Assembly (NCBI GenBank): GCA_013423325.1
Contig: BLJB01000365.1
Location: forward strand, 62,001 to 126,000
Direction of reading: 5' to 3'
Origin: Usnea hakonensis
Taxonomy: Eukaryota; Ascomycota; Lecanoromycetes; Lecanorales; Parmeliaceae
Length of the DNA stretch: 64,000 nt
In this document: one piece after another, positions 11,482 through 23,607 of the stretch
Numbering within the stretch: position 1 is the stretch's first letter
How the letters are laid out: every line of letters starts with the position of its first letter
The notes under the pieces: model-generated
Told to the model about the DNA's origin: nothing
What the model saw: the letters and a program-made list of their open reading frames with translations, nothing else
The model's database searches: none
Position numbers and translations under genes: made by a program

Positions 11482-13474
11482 AATTTAACAGTGGAAATAT
11501 ATGTCTGGGAACAGGTGAAGATTGTTAGATACGTACCCACTTGTATAGAGTAATAAATTGAGCTAGAACAAATCGGTCCACCTCTTAGCGGTTGATCCGC
11601 GTCTATTTAAAAAGGTACCTTAGCTCGGGTAGAAAATAAAGTAGAGCGAAAGAGCATGCCCAAGATGATTCCCACACTGCTTTGCCCTACTTTACTTGCC
11701 CACTGCACCTTAAAGTGTGATTTCATCTTCCAAATATCCATATTCTATTATATCCAATACTTCATACAATGCATGACGGTATGGACACAAACACGGTTAA
11801 ATGCACATCCCACACAATGACCTTGGACTGCCTCAAATGCCTGCTACAGCGCTCAGGCACTGCCATCAGCCGCAAAGTAGAAATACTCAGATTGAGAGAC
11901 TTCAAGACTAGCAGAGGAGTCGGTAACGGGGGAACACACAAAGCCATTCACTGAAGGTTTCCAAGTGGCTACAGAAGACATGGATGGAGCTGTGCAGCAT
12001 ATCCCCGTGTGACGTTCTGGCTGTCCAATAACTTGAGCCTACAGAAAATCACGCCAAACTGACCTGCGCGAGCATCTCGGTTCATGCCACTCACTAGTCC
12101 TTGTTTTGGTATATCAGGATTTCATAAGGGAAAATTCAGCTTGGTGCAATTACCTCCACGTTTGCCTACAAATTTTCACACGTTCATTTGATTTAGCAGA
12201 ACCGGACGGTAACGTTGTGCTGGATACGATCAAGGATGATGTTGCTGTCAATCTTACTAGAAGTCGCTATTGCCAACCGTCCCCGAGCAGATTCTTTTGG
12301 TCTATATGCCCATGATTTTCACGGCCCCAACGCATCTACCGTTCTGCTCCACCTCGATTCAAAAATGGCGATTCCGAATATTGCTTATGGTTTGGATATA
12401 GGAGAGTCTCCTTCTCCTAAGGAAAAGGATGACGACGACGACGAAAAGGATCATGATGTACCAGAGATGGTCTAAGAACTGGCTTATCTGTTGAAGAGGA
12501 AGATCAATTGACCATGGTCGTCCGAACACCTTTTTCGAAAAGACAGCTCAATGATTTTGCTAGGTCGCCGAGGTCTGATCTGTCGGGTTGCGGTTATGTT
12601 ACGGACAGGCACAATGGAACCTCAAACACAATCGACTTGGTGACAGAGAGCTAGATGCCATCGTATTCTTGTCGAAAACGCCAATCCACTTGGATGCTAC
12701 GGATGCCAAGTAGCTCCAGCTCGCAGCAATCTGGAAGTATTGCGAGATAGCTGATGACGTTGACCATCCACCGGAGAACCCAAATTTGAAATCTACATTT
12801 TCACTCTTTACTTACAATTACTGTGTCGTTGCTCGATACACATGCTGATCAGCCATTCAATACTGGAACATGGATGCCAAGCCAGCCACCAACATTCTTA
12901 TCACCGAGCTTGCATACGGTCCTGACATTTACCATCTCTCACAGACAGACAGCCTACAGATTATAGGAACTTATGGCGCTCAAAAGCCGGAGAACGTCGA
13001 TTGAATTTCGTCTGGTAGAGACGTCATTTTCTCCATTGCAGCTCTCTGAAGCGACGAAAAGACACTAGGCAGAGACAAAATATGCTTCACATGAATAGGG
13101 GAAAGTAGTGAGATGTTTCCTGCACTCTTATCGATTCAGGCGCATCATAGCCCTAGCTTTCTCGAGCAACATCGCTCCGGCTTCGTCCCCTCGCAACGAC
13201 GCACCGCCCTCTCATCGGCTTGGTGTTACGCAAGCAGTACGTGATCCATCCTATTGCTCAACTCACTACATTCCTCTGTAAGGCCTTTCCTCGGCCAATT
13301 TATAAATACCCAGGTGATCTAGCTCGCCAACTTGCGTCTTGTCTCAAACAAGTGCGAGGGGTTTCCGCGCTCAAAAAGCCAGTCAACCTTCGTTTTCGAT
13401 AGTTTGGTTGCAGTCAACGATTCTTATCCGCTTTCGAATTTCTGAGCAGTTTACGCCTTATGCCCAGCCTACAT
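11482..13474. other. Gene-free 2-kb region, possible remains of a decayed gene
   Basis: No intact gene is seen. A copy of AAGGTACCTTAG lies near 11614 in the KAE1 upstream region. Between about 12,100 and 13,100 several plus-strand frames look coding-like but are cut by stops or change frame, for example an 86-codon frame ending at 12475 with an acidic Asp/Glu/Lys tail and a stretch near 12,870-13,020. I cannot name the ancestral product. Confidence 0.35.
12215..12475 (+). pseudogene. Possible fragment of a decayed gene
   Basis: An open frame reads SFGLYAHDFHGPNAS, then VLLHLDSKMAIPNIAYGLDI, then an Asp/Glu/Lys-rich end. It has no well-placed ATG and no splice partners that extend it into a family I know. 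Downstream, a similar-looking stretch (ITELAYGPDIYHLSQ near 12,900) is cut by TGA codons. The two pieces may belong to one broken gene, but this is weak. Confidence 0.2.
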
Positions 13475-15339
13475 TCAACCCAGTCCGGCTTGCCGAGGAT
13501 TACGTGCTGAGGCGTAAGCATGGCTTGCGCTGTGCGAAGGTGCCTCCATCTGGGCCCGCCTAGCTTGTATTTGAGCTTGACTCGACTGCGTGGAAAAGTG
13601 TTTTGCACGAAATTGCATTCTCTCGGTGTCAAATGGATCAACAAAGTAGACTGGTACCTCGTCTTCGTCATCATCGTCGTCGTACTTGAACCGGTCTGCG
13701 CCAGCAAAGTCGAAACCTGCCTTGGGTGGCAAGCGCATACCCCTACGATCAATCCATAGGCGCCCACCTCTACCATACCTACGCCTGAACGAGGGCTGAC
13801 TATGACAGGGTCCATCATAGGATGGGGAAGCATAGCGCACTGCTACCAAGTCCGCCTTGTTCACGTTCAGGGCACTGAAATCAAGCGCAATGTCACCAGA
13901 ATGCTCTGAAGATATTGATGCAGGAGGTGTAGGCAAGTACTCTGTTGTTGCGGTACGAAAAGTCGATCCAGCATCGGCTTCCAATGGCGGAGTCAGTGGG
14001 GCTGTGGTCATGTCCGTGTACCCAGCGTTCCATTGATGATGGTGAGCAATCTTTGTGTCAATGTCTAATGTTAGTAATCTTTCCTGTTCCGCCAGAAGAT
14101 CTGAGAGAAGGACCAGATCAGCATCAGCAGGTCGACCGTCTGATCTCTGCGGTAAGCGATACTGATTCCCTGGCGCACGCTGCGTGATCTCCAAAGTTTT
14201 CTTCCTCGGCTGTTTGGCTTGTCAGGACTAATGCTCATGGAACTTTGTGGGGACTGGTTTTACCTTTTGATTGACAAGAATGTCTTCATCACCTTCCTTG
14301 TATTGATCGGGAAGATTTAGCTTGACTTGTCTGAGATTGGCCCGTTGCTCGAAGAGTTGTCGTTCTACTTCTAACTGCTCTCTCTTGGTGATCTCTCTCT
14401 GCCTTATCATAGCCATGATTTCCCGAGACTCTTCGAGCTCCTTCCGAAGTTTCTTGAGCTTTTCGGCGCTGTGAGCATCTCTGCCGCGAGTCTTGCGGAT
14501 TTGCCTGACTTCTCGTCTTCGGAAGCAGACATAGGGATCAGCATCGTCAGTGTCAGCCCCGGTCTCAAACTGAAATCTGTCAGCTGAAAATTGCGACCAA
14601 GTTGTACGACTTACTTTCAGCCCGATTATTAAGGATTTATTGCCAGCTTCTAGTCGTCGGGTTTTCCAGTGCTCATAAATTTCTCTAGTGAAAGCCCTCG
14701 CATGATCATCGAGGTAGTCGTCCATGGAATTTTCGATTTCATCGTAAGAAAGGACCGGAGGATTGTCTACAGCAGCATACGGCTGCTTCACTCGAGCCGT
14801 CTCCTCGAAGCAGTTTATAATCTCTTCGAATTGATCTTCCGAGCATTGAGTGGAGGCATCCTTTTTCTTGGTCATGGATCCGAAGAAAGTCCGATCCTCT
14901 TCATCCATATCATATGGACAACCTGCGCAGTCCTCTACGGTGGAAGAAAAGCGAACGTACGTCGCCGGCTGCGCGTACGTGAGAGAGTAGAGCTTGTCAT
15001 ATTGGAGGGAGCTTCGGACAGCGTCCGGAGTGGGGATGTAGATCTGAGCGACCTTGCCACCAATGACGGCAGCTTGCGAGGCCGAAAGGGCAGCTTGCAA
15101 ATGGTGTTCCTTTTGTTTTGTTGGTCACGTGTTGAGAAAATTTTGAAGGAAAATCAGAAAGAGAAGGAACATACATTCTGTTCCGCTTTTTCTACGCCAC
15201 TGTCAAGACCTGACAGCACTCTGGGTAGATCATCATCGGCCTCGTGTAAATCGTCTTCACGAATGATTTGAAGAGCAGCTCTAGTGTTCAGTTTCCGTTG
15301 CCTCATGCGACTTTGACTGAGCGCGCCAGCACGAGTCAT
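13475..15339 (-). CDS. EPL1: Enhancer of polycomb-like protein, NuA4 subunit Epl1
   Basis: Four exons (15339-15175, 15109-14615, 14569-14264, 14209-13475), all phase 0, give 566 residues. Epl1 is the scaffold of the NuA4/Piccolo histone acetyltransferase. It binds Esa1, Yng2 and Eaf6 and promotes H4/H2A acetylation on nucleosomes. The N-terminal basic leader (RMRQRKLNTRAALQIIRED) and the EPcN region (LSASQAAVIGGKVAQIYIPTP, YDMDEEDRTFF) are clear. A charged coiled-coil stretch of Lys/Arg/Glu residues follows around 235-320, and then a less conserved C-terminus with an Asp-rich patch (YDDDDDEDEVP). The four in-frame junctions strongly support the model. Head-to-head with calcineurin B across 636 bp. 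Confidence 0.95.
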
Positions 15340-15975
15340 GTTTTGCTCACTTGGGAGCGATTTAATAATTCCAAATCATTCATAAAACTGCAATTTGAGG
15401 CATAGTCCCACCCATGAGCCAAAGTCCGACCGTAAAATATGATGATGAAGGGGGTTCGTCGATGGACTTATTTTTGGATGGGGGTTGAGAATTTGATGAT
15501 GGCGGGATTTCGATTTCTGGGTGTTCGTGTTGTCGTGTTGTGGTTGTGCCCTGAAAGGCTGAAAGGCTACCACTCACCCACCCCCCCTTTTTTGTGTATT
15601 TTTGGGGTTTTTTTTAAAATTGCGCCAGACTTTATTTACCACTTAAAAAAAGTCACTAACCACATTTCTGACTGCGCCGCGTCATGACCATCCTTGGCGT
15701 TCCTTAGGCTGGTATGCCCCCGTAACGACTAGCAAGTATGGTATTGCCCAAGGTATGGAGAAGGAATTTTACAATAATAATATTACAGATCTGGAGTACT
15801 AGTCAGTACGAGTACCTTGTTTTTGTCCTCGGCTTCAATTCAAACCAAAGTACCTAGCCACCCATTCACCCCACTTTCCTTCTCCAGAGCATTAGGTTTC
15901 CACCATAACGCATCGTAAAGGACAGTGACAGAAGAAAAAGAAAGAAAAGGGTATAATAAAGAAAATCACGGGAAT
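15340..15975. promoter_or_regulatory. Shared promoter of EPL1 and calcineurin B
   Basis: A 636-bp head-to-head gap with a C-run/T-run tract near 15,580-15,620 and GTACGAGTACCTTG near 15,807, another copy of the dispersed motif. Confidence 0.45.
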
Positions 15976-16974
15976 ATGGCTGATGCCAACCACGCAGCCT
16001 TGTTTGATGCCAGACGGAGAGCTGGATCAAGCAGTCAAATGCTCGACAGCATCATACAAGGCTCAAACTGTGAGATCGAGATCTGGTGGCAAGGGCCTTG
16101 CTTGGAACCAAGGGAGCTGATTACCTCGCAATAGTCGATCGAGATGAAGTGGACAGATTGCGGAAGAGGTTCATGAAATTGGACAAAGTTTGTGCTCATC
16201 TCCATACCATCCTATACTCTGTTCCTCATGCTCACTGTATGTGCAGGACAATTCAGGAACAGTAGAACGTGACGAGTTCCTCTCACTGCCTCAAGTTTCA
16301 TCGAATCCTCTAGCTACTCGGTACTTGCCCTCCATCTCGATGATCCTGACAATCCAGAAGTCCCCCCCCCCGACTAACCAATTCTCCAATTGCAGCATGA
16401 TCGCCATCTTCGATGAGGACGGAGGTGGTGATGTCGACTTCCAAGAGTTTGTCTCCGGTCTCAGCGCCTTCAGCTCCAAAGGGAGCCAGGAGGAGAAATT
16501 AAGATTTGCATTTAAGGTCTACGATATTGATCGCGACGGATACATCAGCAATGGCGAATTATTTATTGTACTTAAAATGATGGTGGGAAGCAATTTGAAG
16601 GACATGCAGTTGCAGCAAGTATGTCCCCCAGCACACCTTCAAAGTGGTTTCAAAATATCAAAGAAAGAGTTTAGAGTCTCAAACAAAGGACGAAATGACA
16701 GCGGAGGATTCGACGATGTGATAGATAATGGCTGACATATGGCGTATGGTGACAGATTGTGGATAAGACAATCATGGAGGCCGACACGGATCGAGATGGG
16801 AAGATCAGTTTCGAAGAATTCACGAAGATGGTTGAAAATACCGATGTTTCAATGAGCATGACATTAGGTACGCGTCTTCATTTCGTAACTCATGTTTTGA
16901 ATTTGTTTGGCCGCCCATACCGTCTATACGAAGCGCCAAGTTGAGATTCTGACATTGCCACAGATCAATTCTAG
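15976..16974 (+). CDS. Calcineurin regulatory subunit B
   Basis: Six exons (15976-16069, 16135-16187, 16247-16320, 16396-16618, 16756-16867, 16964-16974) give 188 residues. Calcineurin B is the Ca2+-binding regulatory subunit of the Ser/Thr phosphatase calcineurin and binds the helix of subunit A. Four EF-hands are intact: DKDNSGTVERDEF, DEDGGGDVDFQEF, DIDRDGYISNGEL and DTDRDGKISFEEF, and the C-terminus is the standard SMSMTLDQF. The last exon is 11 nt. Oddity: the only usable start gives MADANHAALFDARRR before SSSQMLDSIIQGSNF. The usual MGN myristoylation start is absent and the protein is about 14 residues longer than typical. A missed upstream exon is possible, but I could not find one. 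Confidence 0.95.
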
Positions 16975-17441
16975 TCGACACCTTGGTAGCGATAGCTACA
17001 ACGACTGAAGAATTTGAACGAATGAAGAATGATGACTTCGTATGCTACGCAGCGCTCGCGAAACAATCGAGCTACGAAGTTGAGTTTGAAACCCTGAGAT
17101 GCTCGTAGATGATGCGGCGACACGCTACGGCACTCTGATTCTGAGGCTGCTGCAAGGGGGAAGCCAGCCCGTATAGAGGAAGGCAAAAAGACAGCAGAAA
17201 CTCCAATTGAAGAGCATTTTTCCATCATCAATTTGGCGTCCGTCCCCGTCTCGCGTGTGCAGTATGGAAAGGAGCCCGTGAGAACAAGGACGACGTTTCA
17301 TCTCCCCACTCTCTTTCCTATTTTCGCAAGGACAGCTCCTAAGGTACATTCCTCCGTTCTCTTTTGCCGCTGAGCGACCAGGCCAAGTCTCGACCGCCGG
17401 TTTCTCTTTGTACTCCATACACAGTACATGCGTTGCGTCGC

Positions 17442-17487
17442 TGCATTGCATTGCATTGCATTGCATTGCATTTGCATTTGCATTGCA
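17442..17487. repeat. TGCAT/TTGCAT tandem repeat
   Basis: About six perfect TGCAT units pass into two TTTGCAT variants and then a TGCAGCGCAT variant. The repeat is 3' of the calcineurin B gene. Confidence 0.85.
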
Positions 17488-18194
17488 GCGCATTAAATCG
17501 CATTGCGTTGCAGGAGGTTGTCTCAGTCTGATGAAAATGTTCTACTAGTATCGTTTCAGATGCTTCGAACTCCGTCGGGCAGCATAACATGCCTGATTTC
17601 CCTCCCCCTTAATGCCGTGTTGATCATTTCGAACCCATCCATCCTTTGTGAAACCCGAGTGTGTTGCCATAATCACAATATAATATTACTAATCATTTAG
17701 GTTGGTCACGGCATTTGAGCATGACTTGGTCCCTCGAGTGCTTTGCTTATACCGAGGAAGCAACCCTGGCAGACTTTGTACATGACGCCCAAGAATGAGC
17801 CTTTGCTTAAATGGTAGAATGCAAACATGATTTTTCTTATTGCCGGAAGTATCTACGCTACGCGATTGAGTCCCAAACATGCTATCGAAGCCAATCCATC
17901 TGTCCAAGGGTTGCCACGCTGACATTGCTTAAACCATGCTTTGGCAAATCGCAACTTGCTTGGCCAACTTTCCACTCTGGAGCCAGCTCGCAGCCTCCGT
18001 TGACCGGAAGCCAGCCGCAGCCCTTGAACTTTATCCTACCCTACCATTCTTTTCCTTCTTTTGCATGGTATTTCGTAAATTCCACCTGGGAACCAAGGCC
18101 CAGGAATGTGAACGGTGGTCGAAGCGAATACAAGTATATGCAAGCAATGCGATACAAACATGAGTTGCCTCCCAGGGTATTTTGCCGGCCATTT

Positions 18195-18458
18195 CTAAAG
18201 TAACGCAATAATCTCTAACAACTGAAGTGCGTCCGGTTGCCCGTCAAATCTATGTCGTGATGGATGCAGGATCTGGTCGTTGATATTAAGGGGAAAGAGC
18301 GATTCGCCATGTGCGTAGGCGTATGTAGTATTCACTATTGTTCTCTTGGTGTCTAGGAAGCATGTGCAGGATGCGACCGCTGCACTGCCCATATTTTCGG
18401 GACCGGGAAGGTCCCCTGCAGGATATTGTTTGAGACTGGCAAAGTTGAGTTGTGACAT
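18195..18458 (-). CDS. Hypothetical small open reading frame (87 aa)
   Basis: ATG at 18458 opens an 87-codon frame just downstream of the Gln-rich orphan on the same strand. It contains no known motif, and the central part (CTCFLDTKRTIVNTTYAYAHG) is not low-complexity. It could be a short gene, a 3' extension or alternative exon of its neighbour, or chance. Confidence 0.2.
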   Translation of the reverse strand: MSQLNFASLKQYPAGDLPGPENMGSAAVASCTCFLDTKRTIVNTTYAYAHGESLFPLNINDQILHPSRHRFDGQPDALQLLEIIALL

Positions 18459-18554
18459 GGCGAACAGTCAACAGTGAGGTCGTAAAAATAGGCCCGATGG
18501 CAAAGAGAGGCCCCGTAGGTAGCTATTAGCTAGCGAGATTGGTCGAGTAGCTGC

Positions 18555-19973
18555 TCATCGTTTGTCAGCACCGGGAGCAGATTGACCGAGCATTGGGTCT
18601 ATTCCGATTTCTTCGTCGTTTTCATCATCGCTGCAAACCAGATCAATGCATATGATCAGAACTGTGTGGCCGTCAGTGCGTATAAGTCTCGTGTCCGTCG
18701 GATAAATGGAATAGTCTTTAGCTCACTTTCGACAATCTCTTGCTCGGAAACCCCCATCTGGTAATCAACGAGCCCGTGCTTTTCCAGCCCATCGCAAATT
18801 GAGATCAGCTGGTTTCCCATCGTTTCGAGAGACTCTTTCGGCAGTAAGCTTTGGGGCAGCGCTGGAGGGCGCCCCGAGTCTAACATTTGTTGTGTATCGT
18901 CTCTCTGACGTTGTAGCATTGCAAGCCAGCATATGTTGAAGCTATCCCAAAAATTGATGCGCTCTGCGCGTTTTCGTACATCGTCTTGCGTAAGTCCTGG
19001 CAACATTAGCCTCAAATGTGCCGTAGCTCTAGGACCACCTCACTGAGAGCATCTACGTTCTCCGACAGCCACTGAGATATTTCAAGCAGTAACTCTCCGG
19101 CCTTGATGAGATGTCCGCTGGAGGTGCGATCGTTTACTACCTCAATAGCGCTCCTATACCGATTGTATGCAGCAGTGAAGATATGGGATTCTTCTTCGGG
19201 CTTCTCTGAGGCCGATGTTTCAATAGCCGGAGGAAAATCCGAGCCCATCGTTGGATAGGACGAGGCAAGAGTCGAACGTCCGAGAGAAGCTGCGGAAGTA
19301 TATTGCATGGATGGAGGGTACGCGGTGGTGGGATACTGTTGAGGTATTGCTGCGGTTCCCGAAATGGTGGTACCCGGGCTTGGACTGTAGTACTGAGCCG
19401 AACCAAATTGGCTGCCTAGAACTTGCGCTGCTGACTGTCGAGACTGGTACTGGCTCACAGTATCATACGGTGATTGCGATTGACCTTGTTGCGGTACGTT
19501 ATACATCATTTGCGATGCATATTGGGGATATTGTCGTTGCCGCTGCTGCGAGTCTTGCAAATACTCTGGTTGGTATTGAAACTGCTGCGTTGAGTACTGC
19601 TGGCCAGGCGCAGAGTTGTAGCTTCCCGGCCCGTGTGAAGCTCCTGCACTTGCAGACAAGGCAGCAGATGTGGAAGGCCGAGTGGTCATGAGTTGCGCTT
19701 GCCTAAACCGATCAGAGCTATCTCCACCTGGCGCGCCTCGTAGGCTCTGGACATTTGGCACATTGACTCCATGCCCGCCGTATTCTGGAACGTATCCGTG
19801 AGGATAAGTTTGGTGCTCATATTGCCTTCTTCGATGTTCGTCACCTTCCATGCCACTTGTCCTGATCGTCTTGGACAGTCTCACGGTCGGATCGAGTGCC
19901 GGACCTGGAAAAACTCCTGGCGAAGCAGGAGGCGTCGCGTAGATTGCCAGGTTGTCGACGGCACCGAAGCGCT
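18555..19973 (-). CDS. Gln-rich conserved fungal protein (5' end unresolved)
   Basis: Three exons are supported: 19973-19044, 18996-18727 and 18661-18555 (introns of 47 and 65 nt, both phase-correct), encoding at least 435 residues. The family is a conserved ascomycete orphan. The N-terminal half is Gln/Tyr/Ser/Pro-rich and disordered. The C-terminal half is helical and conserved (EISQWLSENVDAL, FWDSFNICWLAMLQRQRDDT, GLEKHGLVDYQMGV). The first supported exon begins after an acceptor at 19974 (CTCCACAG) and reads RFGAVDNLAIYATPPASP. The start codon must lie in an upstream exon between about 19,990 and 20,200 that I could not fix. Composition suggests a transcription co-regulator, but this is inference. 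Confidence 0.75.
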
Positions 19974-21205
19974 CTGTGGAGGATTAAAACGAAAGAGAAT
20001 GTCTTCTCCGGTTGATTTTGGTGGGAAGACGGCTCCAAATGGTGAAGATGTTGAAGGAGAGACGCGAATACTACGCGAATGGTCAGATGAAGGGACTTCG
20101 AAGAAGTCGTAACCTGCTGGGTAGGATCTCACGAATTATGCGGCCCGGCGACAATGCCAGTGTGAATCATCGATAGATTCATAGGCTCATGGAAGGTTGA
20201 TAAATCCCTTCCGAAAAGGAGTGAATGAAGTAAGTGGTTGGCTCAACACACGAAGGGTGATAAAAAAAGAATGAAGAAACAGATCGGCGAATTATTCTTA
20301 GAAAGGGGATCGAGAAGATTACGAAGCATGGGGAGAATGTTTGCTGAGGCAAGTGGAAAGAGAAAAAAAGAGTGATAGTCTTGGGTTGTCGTCGAAGAGA
20401 ACAAGCTGAGACCCTTGAGGACGCAAATAAATGTGATTTGCACTAGGATAGTCCCGGCGAGGCGGTCTTTGGGCGTGGATAGAACCGCAATGGTCGGATT
20501 TGCTTAATGCTTGCAGGTTCGGGGCGAAGGATCGTCGTGCGTAAGGTACCAACACCGATGCTGAAGTGAGACGTTACAGCCCGGTACTCTTGACCCCGGC
20601 CTCGTTGTGTAATAATTCTGCCACACCCTTGAATACGGGGCCTGAGAGACAAGGCGTCAAATGACTGGAGGCTGAGGAAGGAGGAAGGGGGAGGGGACGT
20701 GGTTGACGAAGGAAGATGCAGGATGTTTGATGCGAGGAAAAAGTCGGAAGTTATTGCTGAGGCATCCAATTGGCTGGCATGGACGTATCTAGTAAGTAAG
20801 CATGCGCAAGCCTACCATCCGCACGTCCTAGTACGATATGACTGGTAACGTTTGGTCTATGGCTGGAGGGTTTGCAGCCTTGCAGGGTGGCGTGTGAGAG
20901 GGCTGGAAAAGACGTGTGGAAACAGCTAGAAAGGAGCTACTGTAGGAAGGAAAGCAAGTTATGTCCTCAATCGCGCGTCTTGCACATGTTACGTATCACA
21001 CACCGAGGCGTGAATGAGACGAAGCGCTTTTATCATAAGTAGGCTGAAAGGAGTGCACAAGCGCGATGGATCGATCTGGTCTAGTATCGAAAGAATAATT
21101 AGTAAAGTAGTGGATATGAAGTCGGAATCATGAGATGAGGAGGGAATGTCAGGAAAAGATGGGCTTAGAAGAGGAAGGAGAAAGGAGAAGGGGTAGGGTA
21201 GGGGA

Positions 21206-21234
21206 GATGGATGATGGATGATGGATGATGGATG
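21206..21234. repeat. ATGGATG tandem repeat
   Basis: Four copies of ATGGATG in tandem inside a purine-rich stretch of the gene-poor block. Confidence 0.85.
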
Positions 21235-21703
21235 GGGAAAATAGCCAGATGTTGTGCATATAGTAGTGCATGCCATGACATATGGAATAGGTATGGATAC
21301 TGGAATGAATGATAGTTTAGTTCCAAGGGCAATGGCAATATTAAAGAAGAGCCCCGTTGGGTGAATTTGGTTAGTAGCAGTAGGGCCTTCGCCAGTACGA
21401 GTGCCTTAGTACCTTGTTAGTCTTGTAGCAGGAGGGTGAATAGGGTGAACCTAAGAAGAAGAGGGCCTAGTCATGGTCAAAGTATTAGAGCCTGAGTACT
21501 AGTGTTACCTTACGCGGATTTTCTGGCGGGGGCTAAAGCATGATCCTTTACTCTAGCGATTCCCACAAACTTTTTAACCAAGCTACTCTTCCACAGACCT
21601 CTTTCTCCTCGACATTTTTAACTTTCACTCCTGAACCAAACTTGTCTCCAAACCAGGACCCTGATAAGGGCAAAAAGAGACAAGTTGATAAGCAGTGAGA
21701 ATG

Positions 21704-21895
21704 ACACACTCACATACACACACAGAGACACACACACACAGAGGGAGGGAGAGAGAGAGAGACACTCACACAGACAGTGAGAGTGAGAGAGTGTGTGTGT
21801 GAGAGTGAGAGAGAAGGGAGAGAGAAGGAAAGAGGGAGAGAAGGAGAGAGAGAGAGGGAGGGGGAGAGAGAAAGAGAGAAAGAAAGAGACGGAAG
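21704..21895. repeat. Compound CA/GA microsatellite and polypurine tract
   Basis: A CACA/CAGAGA section (21,704-21,780) is followed by a GTGT/GAGA section and then an almost pure purine run on the plus strand to about 21,895. The purine-pyrimidine asymmetry over more than 100 nt is marked. Confidence 0.9.
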
Positions 21896-23568
21896 AAAGG
21901 TCAGAAACGAGAGGGAGTAGCTATGTGGAGGGGAAAAGGCAGGGGACGGCGGAGAGAGAGAGAAACAATAAAGGACTGACCTGTTCTACCCCAGAGGTTC
22001 AAAAGAATTCGAGATGGAACTCGTCCTTTGCCTCATCGCGATTGGTGCCCAGGTCCGAATGATCAAGATGGCTGAGCAAGACGTGCGGAAGGAGTCGTTC
22101 GTTTCATCACCTGCTTTCCGGCCTCCTGAATCCTGCCCCCCACCCTGGTTCGGATCCAACTAATCCTTCTCTGCTGGCGCCTTGTAAACGGCAGTGCCTG
22201 ACGAAATGAAGCATTGTACATCCATCTGACTACACCCTGCAACTTGGTCAAGTAGGAGATGAGAAGGGTGAGTCCTGAATTCGTTGGTCACCGACAGTCA
22301 CGGCCATCACACGACAGACCACCATGGAGCCACATTGTTTCCTGAAGCAGAAATGCTGTCTTCCGGTCACTTCCCACAGCAGCCGAGGCTTGACGGTAGT
22401 TGGGTTCTTGCGTAGGTGAAAGGGTTATGCGGCCAAGGTGTCTCTGTTGGGTCAATGCAGATCTCGCCACTTGCTTACATTGTCCTACCTATTCAGCTAC
22501 GCGCGAGGCAATAATTCCGGCGTGGCTTGGGAATGGAGCCAATTGCCACGCTGAGATACCAAGAGTGGTAAGGGGGCAAAGAGGAAGAGGGTGGGAGCGA
22601 GGTTGGGCAGCAGGCTTGATACTTGATATGTGGATATTCTATTTTAGTGTTCTGCCGGGTTGGATGATTAAAGGCAGAGATGGAGAGTGGGAGAGGCAGA
22701 TGAAGAAAATGACATTAACCGTTAAAGCGAGAGATCAACGTCTGAAGTATCCTTGGCAGTCTCACGCATCATGCGTCCCAAGATGAAGATTGATTGGATA
22801 CCGGCACTTTATTTAACACCGTCGATCTTTTTTTTGGATTTTTGGATTTTTATATTTTTGGCCTCAACAGACCCAACTTACAAGTCAGCCTTAGCGACTC
22901 ATGCATCAACCTTTTGCATCTTTCTTTTCTTTTTCTTGGGTGAATTTGGACCCTTTTTGAACCTTCTTTCTCTCAATGCAATTATTTCCTTTTCCAATTC
23001 CCTTTTGACTTTTCATTACTTTACTGCCATTGGTCACTGAATGAAATAAATGGATTGTCTCCAAAAAATAAAGATATATCAGAAATAATATAATTTATAT
23101 AAAAATACAAAATATATTCTCCGCACGTGAAACCTACTGCAGGTACCAAAAGTCCCTTAGGAGCAGTTCTTCAAAAAAGTCAATGCCCTTATATGATACT
23201 CCGGTACCTCTGATACTGACAAGTCGACTGTCGTTCCCCTCCTCTCTTGCCAGCTAAATTGACTCGTCAGCACTCAACACGCAGCTCGCAACTTGCAGCA
23301 TGTAATATGTTACATGCAACACACCATGTCCCAAGATGCGTCACGATCGAAGCATCCTCCAACGTGTCAGAATGTTTCGGATTCTTCTGAATTGTTCATC
23401 CCCTTACCGAAATTAAGTGAGACAGCTGGGTGTCGGACCTTCCAATTGTGATGATTACACGTCGCAAGTGAGTAGTTCCGGTAGCGAGCCGCTTTGCCTT
23501 GTATTGCTTCTCTCCATTCGCGGCCATGTCCAGCGCTCAAAGGGCGAGTAGTTGAAGCCAGTCATGCA

Positions 23569-23607
23569 CACCAAATTGGTGGCTCACATGAAGCCACCAG
23601 CTTCATG
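23569..23607. repeat. Three overlapping inverted repeats
   Basis: CACCAA-A-TTGGTG occupies 23569-23581. GGTGGCT (23578-23584) pairs with AGCCACC (23592-23598). CATGAAGC (23587-23594) pairs with GCTTCATG (23600-23607). All are perfect, and neighbouring stems share bases, so they exclude one another. Confidence 0.8.

Larger units (their letters stand above)
16975..18554. other. Convergent gap without a supported gene
   Basis: This 1.6-kb gap between the calcineurin B stop and the end of the Gln-rich orphan holds a TGCAT pentanucleotide tract (17442-17487). It also holds an 87-codon ATG-started minus-strand frame at 18195-18458, listed separately. No recognised domain. Confidence 0.4.

Noticed and set aside
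13414..13833. 139-codon minus-strand frame inside EPL1 exon 4
   Set aside because: It overlaps the conserved EPL1 frame and has no family-like sequence; it is a shadow frame.
19881..20132. 84-codon frame read as first exon of the Gln-rich orphan
   Set aside because: Joining it to the next exon in its own frame needs a 23-nt intron, too short; the alternative frame after the acceptor at 19974 fits better. It may still contain part of a first exon.
21793..22062. 89-codon Arg/Glu-rich frame in the GA tract
   Set aside because: Pure translation of simple sequence with no start context or conservation expected.
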